The position numbers and the translations under genes are program-made. 64,000 nucleotides of DNA from Globodera rostochiensis (Eukaryota; Nematoda; Chromadorea; Rhabditida; Heteroderidae): NCBI GenBank assembly GCA_018350325.1, contig JAEVLN010000005.1, positions 2,490,142 to 2,554,141 on the forward strand, read 5' to 3'. The notes under the pieces are model-generated. The model saw nothing but the letters and a program-made list of their open reading frames with translations, was not told the DNA's origin and made no database searches. This document shows positions 1-12,358 of the stretch, piece by piece. The number at the start of each line of letters is the position of its first letter. The stretch's first letter is position 1.

Positions 1-3000
1 ACGCAAGTGCCGGGCTGTGCGTCTTCCGCAACGCGCACTTCGTACACGGATTGGGCAAAGTGAACGCGCTGAGCAGGTTGGGCGTGCACAAAGCGGACTG
101 TGATGTTGACGCGGGAACGGAGTGGCGATGGATTGCCATGGTCTTCGGCTTGCACTTGGAAAGACGACGTGTCCATTGGACAAATGGGAAGCTTAAATTA
201 TCGATTGACGAATTTGTATCGTATCGTGTTTACGGTATGTTGAATCCAGTTCCGAGCTGTTCAGTGATCAAACAAGAACTGGATGGAACACTTAAAACAC
301 CACCTTGTCTTCGTCTAGTGTCAAAATGCCGAGCTCCGGTTCGATGCCAAAAAGATCTGTGCCGATGGTACTGTAGCGCACGCGTCCGTTCTCTCCCGCG
401 TCCGCGTCCGTTGCCACGAGGCGAATGTAATTACCGTAATCCGCACCAATTCGTTCGGCCGACTCATTCTGTATTGAATCGTCCTCCTCACCATGGCCCG
501 GTTCGAAAGCGCCGATTGCCCATTGAAATTGGAAGTGCGATTGATTCCATCGCGGCGCATTGTCATTGATGTCCAACAGGACCAAACTGAAGATGAACAG
601 CAGGTCGTCCGGGACATCTTTGACCCCGCCGGTGATCCCGGGGAAGCGGTGATTCCCCATTATTTGCGTCCGTCCCCCCGAGGGATGTGCAATTGTTGCC
701 CAGTCTCAACTACTCCCCCCCCCCCCCTGATTCCCCATTATTTGCGTCCGTCCCCCCGAGGGATGTGCAATTGTTGCCCAGTCTCAACTACTCCCCCCCC
801 CCCCCGACGGCAAACATAACTAGAGCCCGGAATTTTGAAAAATTCCGGATCAGGATCCGGATTTGGAAATGACCAGGATCAGGATTTACCCAGGATTAAA
901 AATCCTGTTTTCAGGATATCCTGGTGCTTCGACGAGAAACCAGGATTCCGGATCAGGAGTCCTGGAAAATCCTGTCAGGACTCCGGTCCTGTCCGGGCTC
1001 TAAACATAACTGCTTTAAAAATATGGCAATTTTTGGAAATTTTGGCACGGATGTTTTTTCTTTAGTTTCAAAAGCTTCCAGGTCACTGTAACCAGATTAG
1101 AATTCAAGCACGAGTGGCCTATGCAAAGTTGACTCAAAACGCTTGAACGCACCGAACAGGATGGTCAAGCAGCACATCAGACATGTTCCGCACCAGCAGG
1201 TCCATGCGCAGTTCCGGCGTTTGTTCACGGTCAAACTGTCCGCAGACGACAAGCAAATAAATGTGTTCACTGTCCGTCTGACGTAGACAAACTGTCGCTT
1301 GCGCGCCCAACAGAGACAAACTGTCAACGAGAGATTGCAAAATTAAAGGGCTCAATTGTCGTTTTTAGCGCCAAAAAATTGATAAAAGCTCCCTATTTTT
1401 AAATCGGATGCTGCGGCAGAACGCCAAACTACCGTACACCAAAAGTACCATAACTAACAATTTTTTACTTTAGACTATCCTCAAGTTGCTTCTGTTCCTC
1501 CTCCTCCTGTACAGCGCGACCTCTAAGCGTCCGTTCAATGGCCACACGTGCCAACACATAGCCCAGGGGCAGCCCCTCGGGCACATTTTCACCGGTGCCA
1601 TCGTCGGTAAGCCAAATGACGCTGAGAGAAGCCACTTAAATATTTAAAAAAAATTTAAAATATAGCGATTTCATTTCGAACTGTTTGGCGTTTGGCCGAG
1701 CACATCGCTTGTGCCGTCCACAATCACTTCAACAGTGGTGCTTGACTCCAACGCATCCGGCACGCCATGGTCGCGTGCCCTGATCAGAATGTCAAAAGTG
1801 ATCGAATGTGCCAGTGGGGGCACTGCTTGAGCCAATGAAAGTGTGCCGGACTGCGGATCCAGACGAAACGGTGCCGTCGGAATTGATGAGGACGGTTGCG
1901 GGCCGACAACGGATTGCTTTAAAACAATAAAAAATTTGTATTTTTAGGAGCGAAATTTTTGTTTTTGCAGCATAAAGTTGTCAGCTTTTCATTTAATTTC
2001 AATTTTTATGAAAAGTTCAAAAAATGCCAAAAATTTGCTAAAAGTTAAAAAGCACCGAAATAATGCCGTATTCGACACGCCCATTTTCACGCGCGTCCGG
2101 ATCTTTGGCACCCACGCGAAGGATTGGCTGAAGAGAATATGACAAATTATATCCAATAGTTTTCTGATCTCAGAATGTAAATAAATACAAATTATTTTAA
2201 ATATTATTCAATAAAATACAAAATAAATTTTATTCTTTCTTTTAATTAAATATATGTCGGCGTATTATTTGGATATTAGGGTTATTCGAATTTTCCTAGT
2301 AAAATTTGAAAATATTCAAATAATACGAGGATTTACTTAGTTTTATATGAATATCTTCACAAATTTTAGTAAAATTCGAAGTTTATTGAGTTTAAAATAA
2401 TTTTTTATTTAAATATTATTTGAATATTTTCAAATTAATAAATATATTAAGTTTTTTTAATTTATTATTTAATAAAATAACAAAATTGTTATTTGAAAAA
2501 TATATGAAATTTATTTGGTTTTATTGCTCTCAAAATGTATTTTACAATGCCCGGCGCTGTGTTGGGGCTAATTCGGGCGGCATAGCGCGGCTGGACAAAC
2601 TCCGGATGGTTGTCGTTGGCGTCCAACACGTCAATTTGCACTCGCATCGATCCAACCCTGGGGGGGGGGGGCAAAAAGTTTTTGTTTTCAAAGACAAATT
2701 TTAGCGCGCAACGCAACGATTTGTCAAAAATAAACACTTTGTTGGCCTTCCGCCGTCGATGGCCTCAATGAGCAGTTCGTAACGGGACCGATACTCCCGG
2801 TCCAGTCGACCGTTGACGACCAGCTCCAACTCGTTGATGTTGTTGTTCTGCTGCTGCTGCTTTGTGTGCTGTTGTTGTTGTTGTTGTTGTTGTTGGGGTT
2901 GTGCCAACCGGAAGGCGTTGTTTACGTTGCCGGACGCAATGCGATAGCGTTGCACGTCAAACGGTGGCGCGTCCGCGTCCCGCGCAAGCGGAAGGCCCAA

Positions 3001-4930
3001 CACGGTGTTGATACGTGCATATTCCGAAACTTCGAGCTGCACAAACATACAGAAATAATGGAAAAGGCGAGATTTTAATATTCAACAAAAATTACAAATA
3101 ATCATTAGGATTTTCGGTGCCATAAATGGCACGAATTGGAACCATTGGCATTTTTGCTTGGTTATGCCAAATGGCACAAAATTTGAACCATTGGCATTTT
3201 TGCTTGGTTATGCCATAATTAGCAAATTTTGAATGAATATAATAAAGAAAAATTAGACAATGGCATATAAAACTCAGTCTCTTCGAAAAGCATTTGAAAT
3301 ATTTTTTATTTGGATTGTTCTGAACTCTAATCCGAAAATATGCATAAGAATCCTTTTAAAAGTCATGAATTTGAATGAACGGGAATATTGAAAAATTGTT
3401 TGTTAATGCAAAAGTCACCCACCCGAACGTTTCCAACGGGAAATTGTGGCGCATTGTCATTTTCGTCCTGCACTTGAACAATCACTGACACGGGCGCCGA
3501 CCCATCGACGGGCACGGCCAGCACATAAAGCCGTCGTTCACGCTCAAAGTCCAACGACTGGCCATGTCGAAGGGCGACCTCGCCGGTACGTTCGTCCACT
3601 TGGAGAAGCTAAAAACCTCCCACTTTTTATTTATTTTTTTATTTAATGCTTTGCCACATTTTAAAGTAGGGTTACTTCCCGACCCCCGACCCCCAAAAAG
3701 GGGTCATCCCCGACCCCCGACCCCGACATGTCCAACCCCGGCCTCCCCGACCCCGAAAAATTTGGTCGTCCCCGACCCCGCCATTGTCAACCCCGGTCTC
3801 CTCGACCCCGAAAAATATGGTCGTCCCCGACCCCGACATGGCCCTCCCCGAGCCCGAAAAATTTGGGTGTCCCCGACCCAGACATTGTCAACTCCGGGAT
3901 CCAACCCCGACCCCGACTTTTCCGCCCCGGAGGGGTCGGGGAGCAACCCTATTTTAAAGAAAACTTTTCCACATTTTTGGCATGCCCAATTATTCCGGGC
4001 AATTTGCATCTTTGTGTGTCCGTCAGTCTGTCTGATGATCACCACCACCACACAACAAGGTCACATTGCCCCCCCCCAAAAATGAACCCAAAACAACACA
4101 ACGACAGCGACGGATTCAAAGTCATCACAGCGGTGGTTGGTACAAAAAAAGGGTCCGTCCCATTCCCATTAAGGGCCGAAAATCGTTGGGTGGGAAAATT
4201 TTGGGTTGGGAAGAACAAAAAGTTCGGGGAAATACGCCTCCCCCCCCCCCTTAATGGGATTTGTTGAAAGAATGTGCAAAATGGGACCCGAAAACTTGCA
4301 AAGAGCTCTCTAAATATTTATAAAAATTTTAAATAATAAAATAGGCCTCGGAATCTAAAAAAATAATGAATTTCAAGTACAAGTATATAGTGATTTTCAA
4401 GTTTCTATGTAGACTTTTTTGATATAAAGAGTAGAGACCGGACGGGATTTTCTCGGGATTAGATTCCGGATCCCTTTTTTTAAAATTGTTTGGGATTGAT
4501 CGGGATTGGAATTTGGTTTCGAGCATTTTTTAATCTGGCGAAATTCAGGTATCGGGAAGTCGGGATCCCGATGCCAAATCATATTCCTTTTAAATTTGCT
4601 GCATGTTTAAATATCTTATTTTTAAATTTTCAAATAATGCCATTTAAATAATGAATTAAAATGATATTGGTTATTAGGTAATTAAATATATTCATTTTGT
4701 TGTAAAAACACCTTTTCTGCCGCTCCGTTGTCTTTGCCGTCAATGGACGGCGGAAAAACGATGAAAAAGTTTTGTTTTGAATTGTCCTCTGACGGTTGGC
4801 CATTGATGAAGCCGATGTTGGCACTGTCCGGCACCGACTCGGACACGCGAAACACGCGTTCCAACTCGTCGACGGCATTCAAATGGTGGCACAAATTGAC
4901 AAAACAGAGGAGAAGCACAAATAAAAGCAT
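1..4930 (-). CDS. Classical cadherin (Dachsous/Fat-like), N-terminal part, runs off the left edge
   Basis: Calcium-dependent adhesion protein, extracellular part only. I assemble exons on the minus strand at 4930-4712, 3608-3423, 3036-2738, 2657-2546, 2127-2056, about 1916-1682, about 1635-1485, about 1325-1145, 617-304 and 191-1; the first five and the last two have matching splice phases. The start at 4930 begins a signal peptide (MLLFVLLLCFVNLC). Cadherin calcium-binding motifs are visible: QDENDNAPQF, DANDNHPEF, DINDNAPRW, and linker motifs such as LDRE, FDREQTP and TDADAGENGRVRYS. The third exon carries Gln and Asn runs encoded by CAA/CAG inside a cadherin repeat, which is unusual. Exon limits between 1145 and 1916 are approximate. 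The cytoplasmic end and membrane segment lie outside the window, so the exact cadherin class is not settled. Confidence 0.85.
639..806. repeat. Two-copy tandem duplication with poly-C ends, inside a cadherin intron
   Basis: A segment of roughly 75 bases containing TTATTTGCGTCCGTCCCCCC is present twice in a row. Each copy ends in a run of at least ten C. It lies just upstream of the cadherin exon at 617-304, in the intron. Confidence 0.85.
813..1010. mobile_element. Short TAGRG-ended DNA element (hAT-like MITE), core motif CCGGATCAGGAT
   Basis: Element 821-1002 starts TAGAGCCCGG and ends CCGGGCTCTA. It is flanked by identical 8-base copies AACATAAC at 813-820 and 1003-1010, which read as a target-site duplication. 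The interior is built of variants of CAGGAT/ATCCTG and CCGGAT in both orientations, able to fold into hairpins. 8-base duplications with TAGRG-type ends are typical of hAT transposons. No coding capacity is seen. Confidence 0.75.
3659..3959. mobile_element. Short TAGRG-ended DNA element, core motif CCCCGACC
   Basis: Element 3667-3951 starts TAGGGTTACTTCCCCGACC-like sequence and ends GGGGAGCAACCCTA. It is flanked by TTTTAAAG at 3659-3666 and 3952-3959 (8-base duplication). The interior is dominated by CCCCGACC repeats, with the reverse complement at the right end. It sits in the first long cadherin intron. Long open frames here are a product of the repeat and are not genes. Confidence 0.75.
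4428..4580. repeat. CGGGAT motif array, one TAGRG end visible
   Basis: Starts near TAGAGACCGGACGGGATT and contains CGGGAT/ATCCCG in both orientations over about 150 bases. A matching right end and target duplication were not found, so this may be a truncated member of the same element class. Confidence 0.45.
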
Positions 4931-5989
4931 AATTTGGCGCCAAATTTGAAATTGGTGTCATTTGACCGCCATTTTTTCGGCCTGAAAAAGGGAATTAAAT
5001 AATTAATTAATATAACCGATTTACGTACAACTTAATTGCAAATTGTTAGTTTTAATTAATAAAATTCAAAATAAAATTGATTCACAATTTGAATGAAATT
5101 AGCAAGAAATTTCAAATAAAAAAAAGTATAATTTGTGGCATTTCTCAAATTTTGTTCCGATTGGGGGGTCTCATTTTTTTTTTGGTTGTTTTTTGAGCTC
5201 CGTGCCGGGTTTTTGCGAGTTTTTGTTTTAAATTAGCCAACTTTATAACAAAAATAGCTTCTTCACACTTTATGCCAGAGACACTTTTTGAAGAATTAAA
5301 TTGCCGGGCTTCTGAACATTTTGCCGTATTTTAAAAAAGGTTGCCAAATTTTGACATTTGTGTCAACCCAAATCCGGCATTCATTTTAAAAGTGTACACA
5401 AATAGAGCCTCTTAAATTCTGTGTCAACAAACGGGAGGTCAGGTCTCGCGTAATAAAATGAATAATAATAAAATTTGATGGCGAGAGTTTTATGGACCAA
5501 TGAATGAATAAATAATGCACGCGCAACTCCCCTCCCCCCCCCCCCCCCCTAATGCATTTTTGGGGGGGGGGGGGGGGCTCTGTCTTCGGCGCTCAGAGGT
5601 CACCGAAAGTGACCACCACCACCAGCAACAGCAACTGCTGCAGCCCAAATCCCAAATCATCTTCGCTCGGGGGGTAATCAACGACAAAGAAAGTGCTGAG
5701 AGGGGATTTTCGACCTCCTCCCCTTAGGGGGCATTTCCCCCCCCCCCCTTCCCCACCCCCCTCGGGAGACATTTCGTTTGGGAATTGTTGTTGTTGCTGT
5801 TGCACATTTATTTTGTCCAATAATTAAAGGGTTCGCGGCGTCACATCGGACAAAGTTCACAAAATGTGCAAAGATTGAGCATATAGTTTGATTTTTCAAA
5901 AATAAGATGCCGGCACGAGCGCATTTTAATGATTTAAAAACTCTTTTAAATGCCCAATTAAATTGGGGGAGAAACGGTTATTTTAAATG
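4931..5989. other. Cadherin 5' flank with long poly-C and poly-G tracts; no gene seen
   Basis: No supported exon. Notable are a C run near 5526-5549 followed 12 bases later by a G run near 5562-5578, an inverted pair that could form a hairpin, and another C run near 5738. The promoter of the cadherin gene should lie here but no core element was recognised. Confidence 0.5.
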
Positions 5990-6645
5990 ATTTGTTTCAA
6001 TCTTTTAAAATTGGAACTAAAAATTGCATTTAACAGCAGAAGATGGAGCTGTCACAGCAGCCAATGGATGAATTTAAATGATTTGCTTTAAAACTTTCAA
6101 AATTGGAATTATTAAAAATTGCATTTAACTGCAGAAGATGGAGCTGTCACAGCAGCCAATGGATGAATTTAAATGATTTGCTTTAAAACTTTCAAAATTG
6201 GAATTATTAAAAATTGCATTTAACAACAGAAGATGGAGCTGTCACAGCAGCCAATGGATGAATTTAAATGATTTGCTTTAAAACTTTCAAAATTGGAATT
6301 ATTAAAAATTGCATTTAACAGCAGAAGATGGAGCTGTCACAGCAGCCAATGGATGAATTTAAATGATTTGCTTTAAAACTTTCAAAATTGGAATTATTAA
6401 AAATTGCATTTAACAGCAGAAGATGGAGCTGTCACAGCAGCCAATGGATGAATTTAAATGATTTGCTTTAAAACTTTCAAAATTGGAATTATTAAAAATT
6501 GCATTTAACAGCAGAAGATGGAGCTGTCACAGCAGCCAATGGATGAATTTAAATGATTTGCTTTAAAACTTTCAAAATTGGAATTATTAAAAATTGCATT
6601 TAACAGCAGAAGATGGAGCTGTCACAGCAGCCAATGGATGAATAA
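5990..6645. repeat. 95-bp tandem repeat, seven copies
   Basis: The marker AGATGGAGCTGTCACAGCAG recurs at 6041, 6136, 6231, 6326, 6421, 6516 and 6611, an exact spacing of 95 bases. Copies are nearly identical, with single-base changes such as AACTGCAG versus AACAGCAG. There are no spacers of unique sequence, so it is a minisatellite, not a CRISPR array. Confidence 0.95.
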
Positions 6646-9600
6646 TTTGCGAATTGAAAATATTCGCGTTTGGCTGGCTGCACATTAATTAATTCGACTG
6701 GCGGACGGACGTACGGACGGACGGGCGCATCCTTTTTCTATTCAGCTCCAATATTTTGTGCATATTCAAATAAAAAATATTTAAAAAACATTAATAGGTA
6801 AATGAAAAAGAATTTTTTTTTGTATATTAGTCTATTAAAAATTTAAATAAATGAAAAGTTGTTTGTATTTTAGTCCATTCATTCATTGTTGGTCAGTTCG
6901 AGTTTGTGGTAAAAGTTTTGAAAATTAATAAATATTTTAAAAGCAAAAATAAATATTGAAAAATGCCTTTTTCAATTTTTGCATATTTTCCATAAATCCG
7001 AAAGTGTTTTTTTTGATCAAAATACGCCAAAATAGGCATTTTTTACTCAATAAAAATGTTGTGAAAATGGATGAAAATAAATCTTTGACGCATTTGGAGT
7101 GGAACAAAAGTCACATTATAAAAATTCGCACAAAAATTGGGTCGGTCGGTTGGAGTCAAAAGTAAATGGGCTTTTCTAAATTGACCTAACAGAAGTTAAA
7201 CAAATTGTGCATAAAATTTCACAAAAAATGTTTTAAATGCAAAATTTTTTTTTAGCAATTCACAAAAAAATAATATTTTTGGGGGCAGCAACTTTTGGCA
7301 AATTTCCGGCCGAATGCGTTTAAAATTGTGTCAAAAATAGGCCACGCTTACGCAGCACAAAACAAATTAAACGGCAAAATTTTGCAAAAAAATTCCATTT
7401 AATTAAATCAATTAAATAAATTAAACAAATCTTTTCTACAAATATTCCATCGGATCAGAAAAAAGTGTGGTAGGCGACGACTGAAATGTTTCTAAATTTT
7501 ATAATACTTTTGAACAAAACTTGGTGCAGAAAACGCTTCCAATTGGCGGCGAGGCCAATCACAGCGCCTAATCCGCCCCCGGATGCCCCGGGGGGATGCA
7601 TTTTGAAGGGATTGTGCAATTTTGGCGCTGCTGGGGGCGGCAGCAGCGGCCCTTTTTGATGTTTCTTGCAAGGAATTGGGTTAAATGGTGCTAATTAAAG
7701 GTTGGAGACGAATGAATGTTTTTGTGGTCACCCATTTGGGCGATGAATTTCAGAGAAAAAGCAACGGATTTTTTCCGGATCTAAAATTTCTTAAATTTTC
7801 AAAAATTCTTACAATTTTTTGACTTTACAAATCTTACTTCCTGATTAAAAAGAGCAAGTGGTTTTTGAATAAAAACGAAATATTAAATATTTTTTAAACT
7901 TTTTTCTGCAAATTATAGGATTTTCTCATTTTGTCAAAAATGTTCTATTTATATTAGTTTATAATTCAAAAAAGCGCCTATTTTCCCCGATCAACGGATG
8001 ATGCCCATGCCCACCCAGCGCCGTGGGGGCTGTGATCTGATCCAAAATGTCTTCATTCGCTGAACCCCCTCTCCCCCCCCCCCATCGATCTATGAAATGT
8101 GATCAAAAGCACTCATAAAACCGCGCGAATAACGTCTTCTTCCCCTCACCTCAGCACAACATTTTGTGCTGCCTGCGGGGTATGGGGGGGGGGGGTGTTG
8201 AGGTGACCTTCGGCGGCGGGGCAGCAAATTTACTGACTTTTTGGTTGGGTTTTGGGATGGGTGGCAAAAAAAAAGAACGGACAACGGACGAACGAATGAA
8301 TGAATGAATGAACGGTTTGATGATGGTGGGGGATTCTTTATGTGAATGAAGCAGCAGCAGCAGCAGCATTTTTGGTGGGAAAGTTTTTTTTTAAATTTTT
8401 TTTGTTTTGTAAAATAATCGAACCCATAAGTGTCGGCAATTTTTAATTCAACTCGGCTCGCTAAAAGATTGCTAAAATTGACACAATCCAAGACCTAAAA
8501 AATCCTGGAATTTTTTCTCCCGAGTTGGGATCTGGAATGGGAATTTCCTGCAGTCTGGATAGGAATGTAAAAGTCCGGGAATTTTTCTGAAACTGAACTC
8601 GGCGGCATCAAAAGTCTGAGCTTCACTTTTGTGTGCCATTGATGGATGAAAAGTTAATGTTTTTATTAATACACTTAGACGGATTTAAACGATAAAAACA
8701 ACAAAATATACAAAAGTGGGTTCGGACAACGGGCTCGAGGCGTTCGGGCAGCGCAAACAATTTTTTTGTTTGTGATTTTTTCCAACAGCCAGGACTGGAA
8801 TCCGGTCGGGATTTACAGAATTGAAATCCCGATTTGCCTACGGCACTTTGGGTAGAGGCGGCACATATAAAACAATTCATTCCAAAAATGATTTTTTTTT
8901 GACCAATTTTTGGGCCATCGGACACAGCACACAATTTTGGGCGTTCTTTGGCTGCCAATTTGCGGCTCATCTCGCGCCACGGAGGAGTGAGTGCAAGTGC
9001 ACACTCAAAATGCACATTTGTGAGAATATTTTTGAGTGAGTGGCTTTTAGCAGAAGTCACCCCCCCCCCCCCCCTTAAATACTTAAGCATATCGGGGGTT
9101 TGCGAGAAAATTTGTTTTATGAGGGCTATTTGAATACATTGCCCCCCCCCCCCCCCCCCCCATCGTCTGGGCATCGGCTAAAAGGTCATCCCCCCCCCGC
9201 CCATCAGCGCCCCGTTTATTTGCATTTGACCCCTGGGGGGTTGGTTATTTACTGTTTGATTATCAGCAGAAGACGGTTGGTTTGCTTGCCTAAAGGGGCC
9301 TTGATTTGTGCGCAAACCTCTTGCATTATTGATTGTTTTAAATTTTGCATTCTAAAACATTAATTTCCCAATTAGATCGTGGCATAATCAGTGCGTCTTT
9401 TTTGATCAAGAATTTTTACGAGGGATAATTACTGTATCAAGATCACTCCAACAGCTCGCGCCGTAGGGGAAAATTGATTTTATTTTAAAATTAATTAAAT
9501 TATTATTATTTATAAGCAATGGAATTAAATAGTCAAATAAAAATTCGAACAAATTTTTGGTGCGCCAATTTTTGCCACAAATTAAAATGGCACATTTGCA

Positions 9601-10050
9601 TGGTGGTCAGAGGGCAATGTTATGATTAATGATGCGCGGAGGTCAATTGGTCTTTGCACCACCCAAATTTTGCCCCCGAATAGAGCGATTGCATAATTGA
9701 GTGTGCCGTGCCGGCCGACGGCGCCATTTTTGGCCTCTGAGAAATTTGAGGGCAAATTGTCCATTTGAGTGAATAAATAATTATTTATGTTGACAAATTA
9801 AACTGACTGGTTAATGTTGTGTTGTTTTAATCGTTTTGCCAAATTGGGGTGTTTTAGAGAATTTTAAAATAGGTAATTTTGTGATTTGGAATTTTTAAAA
9901 ATAATTTTCATGGCACGGAAATTGGTTTATGTCCGGTCGGTCGGTCCTCCGTCTTCGGGCGCCGACTCTATCTAATCATAATCCGCTTGCTTCTTCTAAA
10001 ATTTGCATAATTGGGTTTTGCGCTCAAATTCAACAACAACAAGTGGTGGT
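6646..10050. other. Gene-poor AT-rich stretch with homopolymer C tracts
   Basis: No exon with convincing coding character was found. There are C or G runs near 8072, 8187, 9061, 9143 and 9190, and a short CAG run near 8351. The 183-codon open frame on the minus strand at 8623-9174 crosses two poly-C tracts and lacks recognisable motifs. Confidence 0.45.
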
Positions 10051-10059
10051 TTCTCGAGA

Positions 10060-11650
10060 GTGAAAAGTCAGTGAATTTTGTTGGAAATGATGGGCAAAAA
10101 GAAAAAAGTTTTAAAAACTAATTGATTTAATGGAATTTTATAAATTGTCCCAAACCCTGAGGGAGGGCGGGGGGATGAACAAAAAGAGAACGCGTTTTGG
10201 TCTCGGATAACGCGCTGTGCAAGCTCAAAACACTTAAAATGCCATAAAAATGCCACATTTTTGGTGCCATTGCTTATTTTCTCGAAGGTGATCGGATAGC
10301 CCTGGATCATAGACACGCACGCAATTCGATGCCTTCAAATTTGTAAGTACGTTGAGCGTTTTCAAGTACTGTACTTGCCATTCAAGTACGAATCCGAACC
10401 TTGGGCTAAGAGGCTTTTAATTGCCGTAGTAAGACAATTTTTCTATTTTCATGTTATTTTGTTCGTCCTTTTTATTCGCTAATGAGTAAATAATGTAACT
10501 CAATATGTAACCGGTGCAACAACAAAAAAACAATTTGAGTAGAGAGTAATCTTTTGAAAATATTAATGCCTAAGTTCAGCAGATTCATCGTTAATATCAT
10601 ATCAAAAAAAGTCTGGTGAGAATTGGCGAGTTTAATTGAACGGAGGAAACGAAACAAAACAAATTAACACAATTTGTGGATGGGATGATAACAAAAATGA
10701 TTTGGACCTTCCCATTCATTTAGCTAAAAAAGTGCGAAGAAAGCATTGCATGTTCCGCACTAGGGATGCTCGAGACTCTTTTCCGTTTTTGACGGCATCG
10801 TTCGTCCGCCCAGCAAAATGGCTAATTAAAAGAAATAATTTAATTGCATTTAAACCATTTTAAATTTGATTTATTATTAATTTTTAATAAATTTACGGCG
10901 TTGTCCATGTTGCTCAAATTCTTTTGAAAATGTATCAAAAAGTGTCCGCATTTTTAAGGCGCTTAAATTTTTCCGTAATGCATTACAGAACAAGCTGACA
11001 GATTATTAGCAGGATCGTTTCGAATTGACTGATGCTGCGGGCCGCAAATGAGAAAGAAGTGCCAGATTTCGCGGAAACTCTGTTAATACAAAAATAAATT
11101 TTAATAAAATCAATATATGCATGTTTCGTTATTACTCATGCATTTACTTACCTTCCAATCCAACTTAAAGGCAAAAGCTTGGATGCAAAAATGTGGAGGA
11201 GCATTCGTTGTTGTGGTTGTTGTAGTCGTTGGAGTTGTTGTTGTGGGTGTGGTTGTTATAGGCATTGGCACTAAACATTAATTAATTAATTTTAAAAATC
11301 ATTAATTTAATGGCCTAAATACCCGCTGGGATTGTTGGCATGCTGTCATTTGACATGTCGGCATCCTTTTGACCAATTTGGCACGCGCATTTAAAGCCAT
11401 TAGCATAAAAACATTTTGGGTTACTTTTGCAGTTTGTCAAAATTGTGGCGCGAAAGTCGCAACACATCCCCATTTTGAATGAATTCTGTCTCCTGAAAGA
11501 GAGAAACTTTACGTTTAGCAAAAATTAATTATGTTTTTTTAAATATTTTAAGTTTGAATTCATTCAAAGCACCAATCTTAAGAAATACCCTCTTTTATAA
11601 GGTTTATAAAAAGCTATTTAACTCTTTCATTTAGCTGGTTTGCAGAAAAT
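10060..11650. repeat. Segmental duplication block A (related to 35520-36870, 40620-41480 and 12165-12360)
   Basis: Shared landmarks include the text around GATCATAGACACGCACGCAA (10305, 35566, 40898), a CAAGTAC/GTACTTG array (10340-10390 and 41145-41200), the ATGTTATTTTGTTCGTCC stretch, and a Cys/Thr-rich gene. Divergence is modest, with several indels. The block provides pre-insertion reference sequence for a transposon at 12364. Confidence 0.8.
10970..11497 (-). CDS. Small Cys-rich protein with Thr-rich linker, unknown family, copy 1
   Basis: A consensus splice acceptor (TTTCTCTCTTTCAG) precedes the Cys exon near 11490. That exon reads MGMCCDFRATILTNC and continues to CFYANGFKCACQIG, with seven cysteines in about 35 residues. 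It ends near 11329 with a donor, and the acceptor at about 11273 joins in phase to a run of threonines. A further exon follows, with donor GTAAGT near 11152, then a last exon starting near 11084. The last exon is in a different frame from the equivalent region of the copy at 36266-36686. An upstream exon, possibly a signal peptide, may exist. I do not recognise the family. Confidence 0.45.
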
Positions 11651-11707
11651 TTTTTCTGGCTAAGGCCCTGCCAGTAGCTCTATTTAGGTCTATTTTAGGC
11701 TTCTGGG

Positions 11708-11800
11708 CAGGGGGGTCGGCGGTGCCGATAGGCGCCGCCGAGAAAATTTGGAATTTTTGACTCAATTTGTTGACAGATTTTCGGCCAAAAATTTAAAAAT
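11708..11800 (-). repeat. Dispersed repeat with GC-rich palindrome CGGCGGCGCCTATCGGC
   Basis: Contains the near-palindromic core of about 26 bases followed by AAAATT...GACTCAATTTGTT, and preceded by a G-rich run. The same arrangement recurs at 13725, 16880, 18455, 28095, 28550 and twice near 43900-44035, in both orientations. Confidence 0.75.
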
Positions 11801-12003
11801 CCGGTCATTTTTTAAATAATTTAAAAAAATTGTGAATTTAAAAAACTTTTGGAATTGTTTACACACCATAAAGTTAAGAGGAGGTTTGAAAAAAGAAATA
11901 ACGCTTACCGGATCTGAACCTACTCCCAACACAGTTCACCTCCCCAAACCACTCACCACTACACCATTCTTTTCATCAAAGTGTTCCCTTAAAACGCCAC
12001 CAT

Positions 12004-12172
12004 TAGGGGTGTATTTTTCAAACCGAAAAACCGATAAACCGGTACCCCCGGTTTTCGGTTAGGCCGGTTTTACGACCCCCGGTTTTCGGTTTCGGTTTTT
12101 GGGCCAAAAAAGCCGGTTTTCGGTTTCGGTTTCGGTTCGGTTAACCGACCGTGAGCAACCCTAGCCATTAGC
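12004..12172. mobile_element. TAGRG-ended motif array, core motif CGGTTTTCGG
   Basis: Begins TAGGGGTGTATTTTTC and ends GAGCAACCCTA. The interior is CCGGTTTTCGGTTTCGG repeats with a shorter inverse copy (ACCGAAAAACCG) at the left. No clean 8-base duplication is seen at this copy. It interrupts a decayed copy of the Cys-rich exon, whose remaining part starts directly at the right end. Confidence 0.55.
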
Positions 12173-12275
12173 ATCAAAAAAGTTTGGGTTACTCTTGCAG
12201 TTTGTCAAAATTGTAGCGCCAAAGTCGAAACACAACCCCATTCTGAATGAATTCTGTCTCCTGAAAGAGAGAAAC
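12165..12275 (-). pseudogene. Decayed third copy of the Cys-rich exon
   Basis: Homologous to the Cys exons at 11329-11490 and 36515-36662 (shared ACAATTTTGACAAACTGCAA-like text), but key cysteines are lost (CC to CF, CFYANG to FFDANG) and the exon is cut by the motif array on its 3' side. Confidence 0.7.
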
Positions 12276-12358
12276 GTCGGTACATTTACCAAAAGAAAAA
12301 AATTTTATTATGTTTTTTTAAATATTTTAAAGTTTGAATTCATTCAAAGCACCAATCT

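Noticed and set aside
5990..6645. Regular direct repeats that could suggest a CRISPR array
   Set aside because: Repeats are contiguous 95-base units without unique spacers, and the genome is eukaryotic.
8623..9174. 183-codon minus-strand open frame with glycine runs
   Set aside because: The glycine runs come from poly-C tracts and no motif or splice signal supports it.
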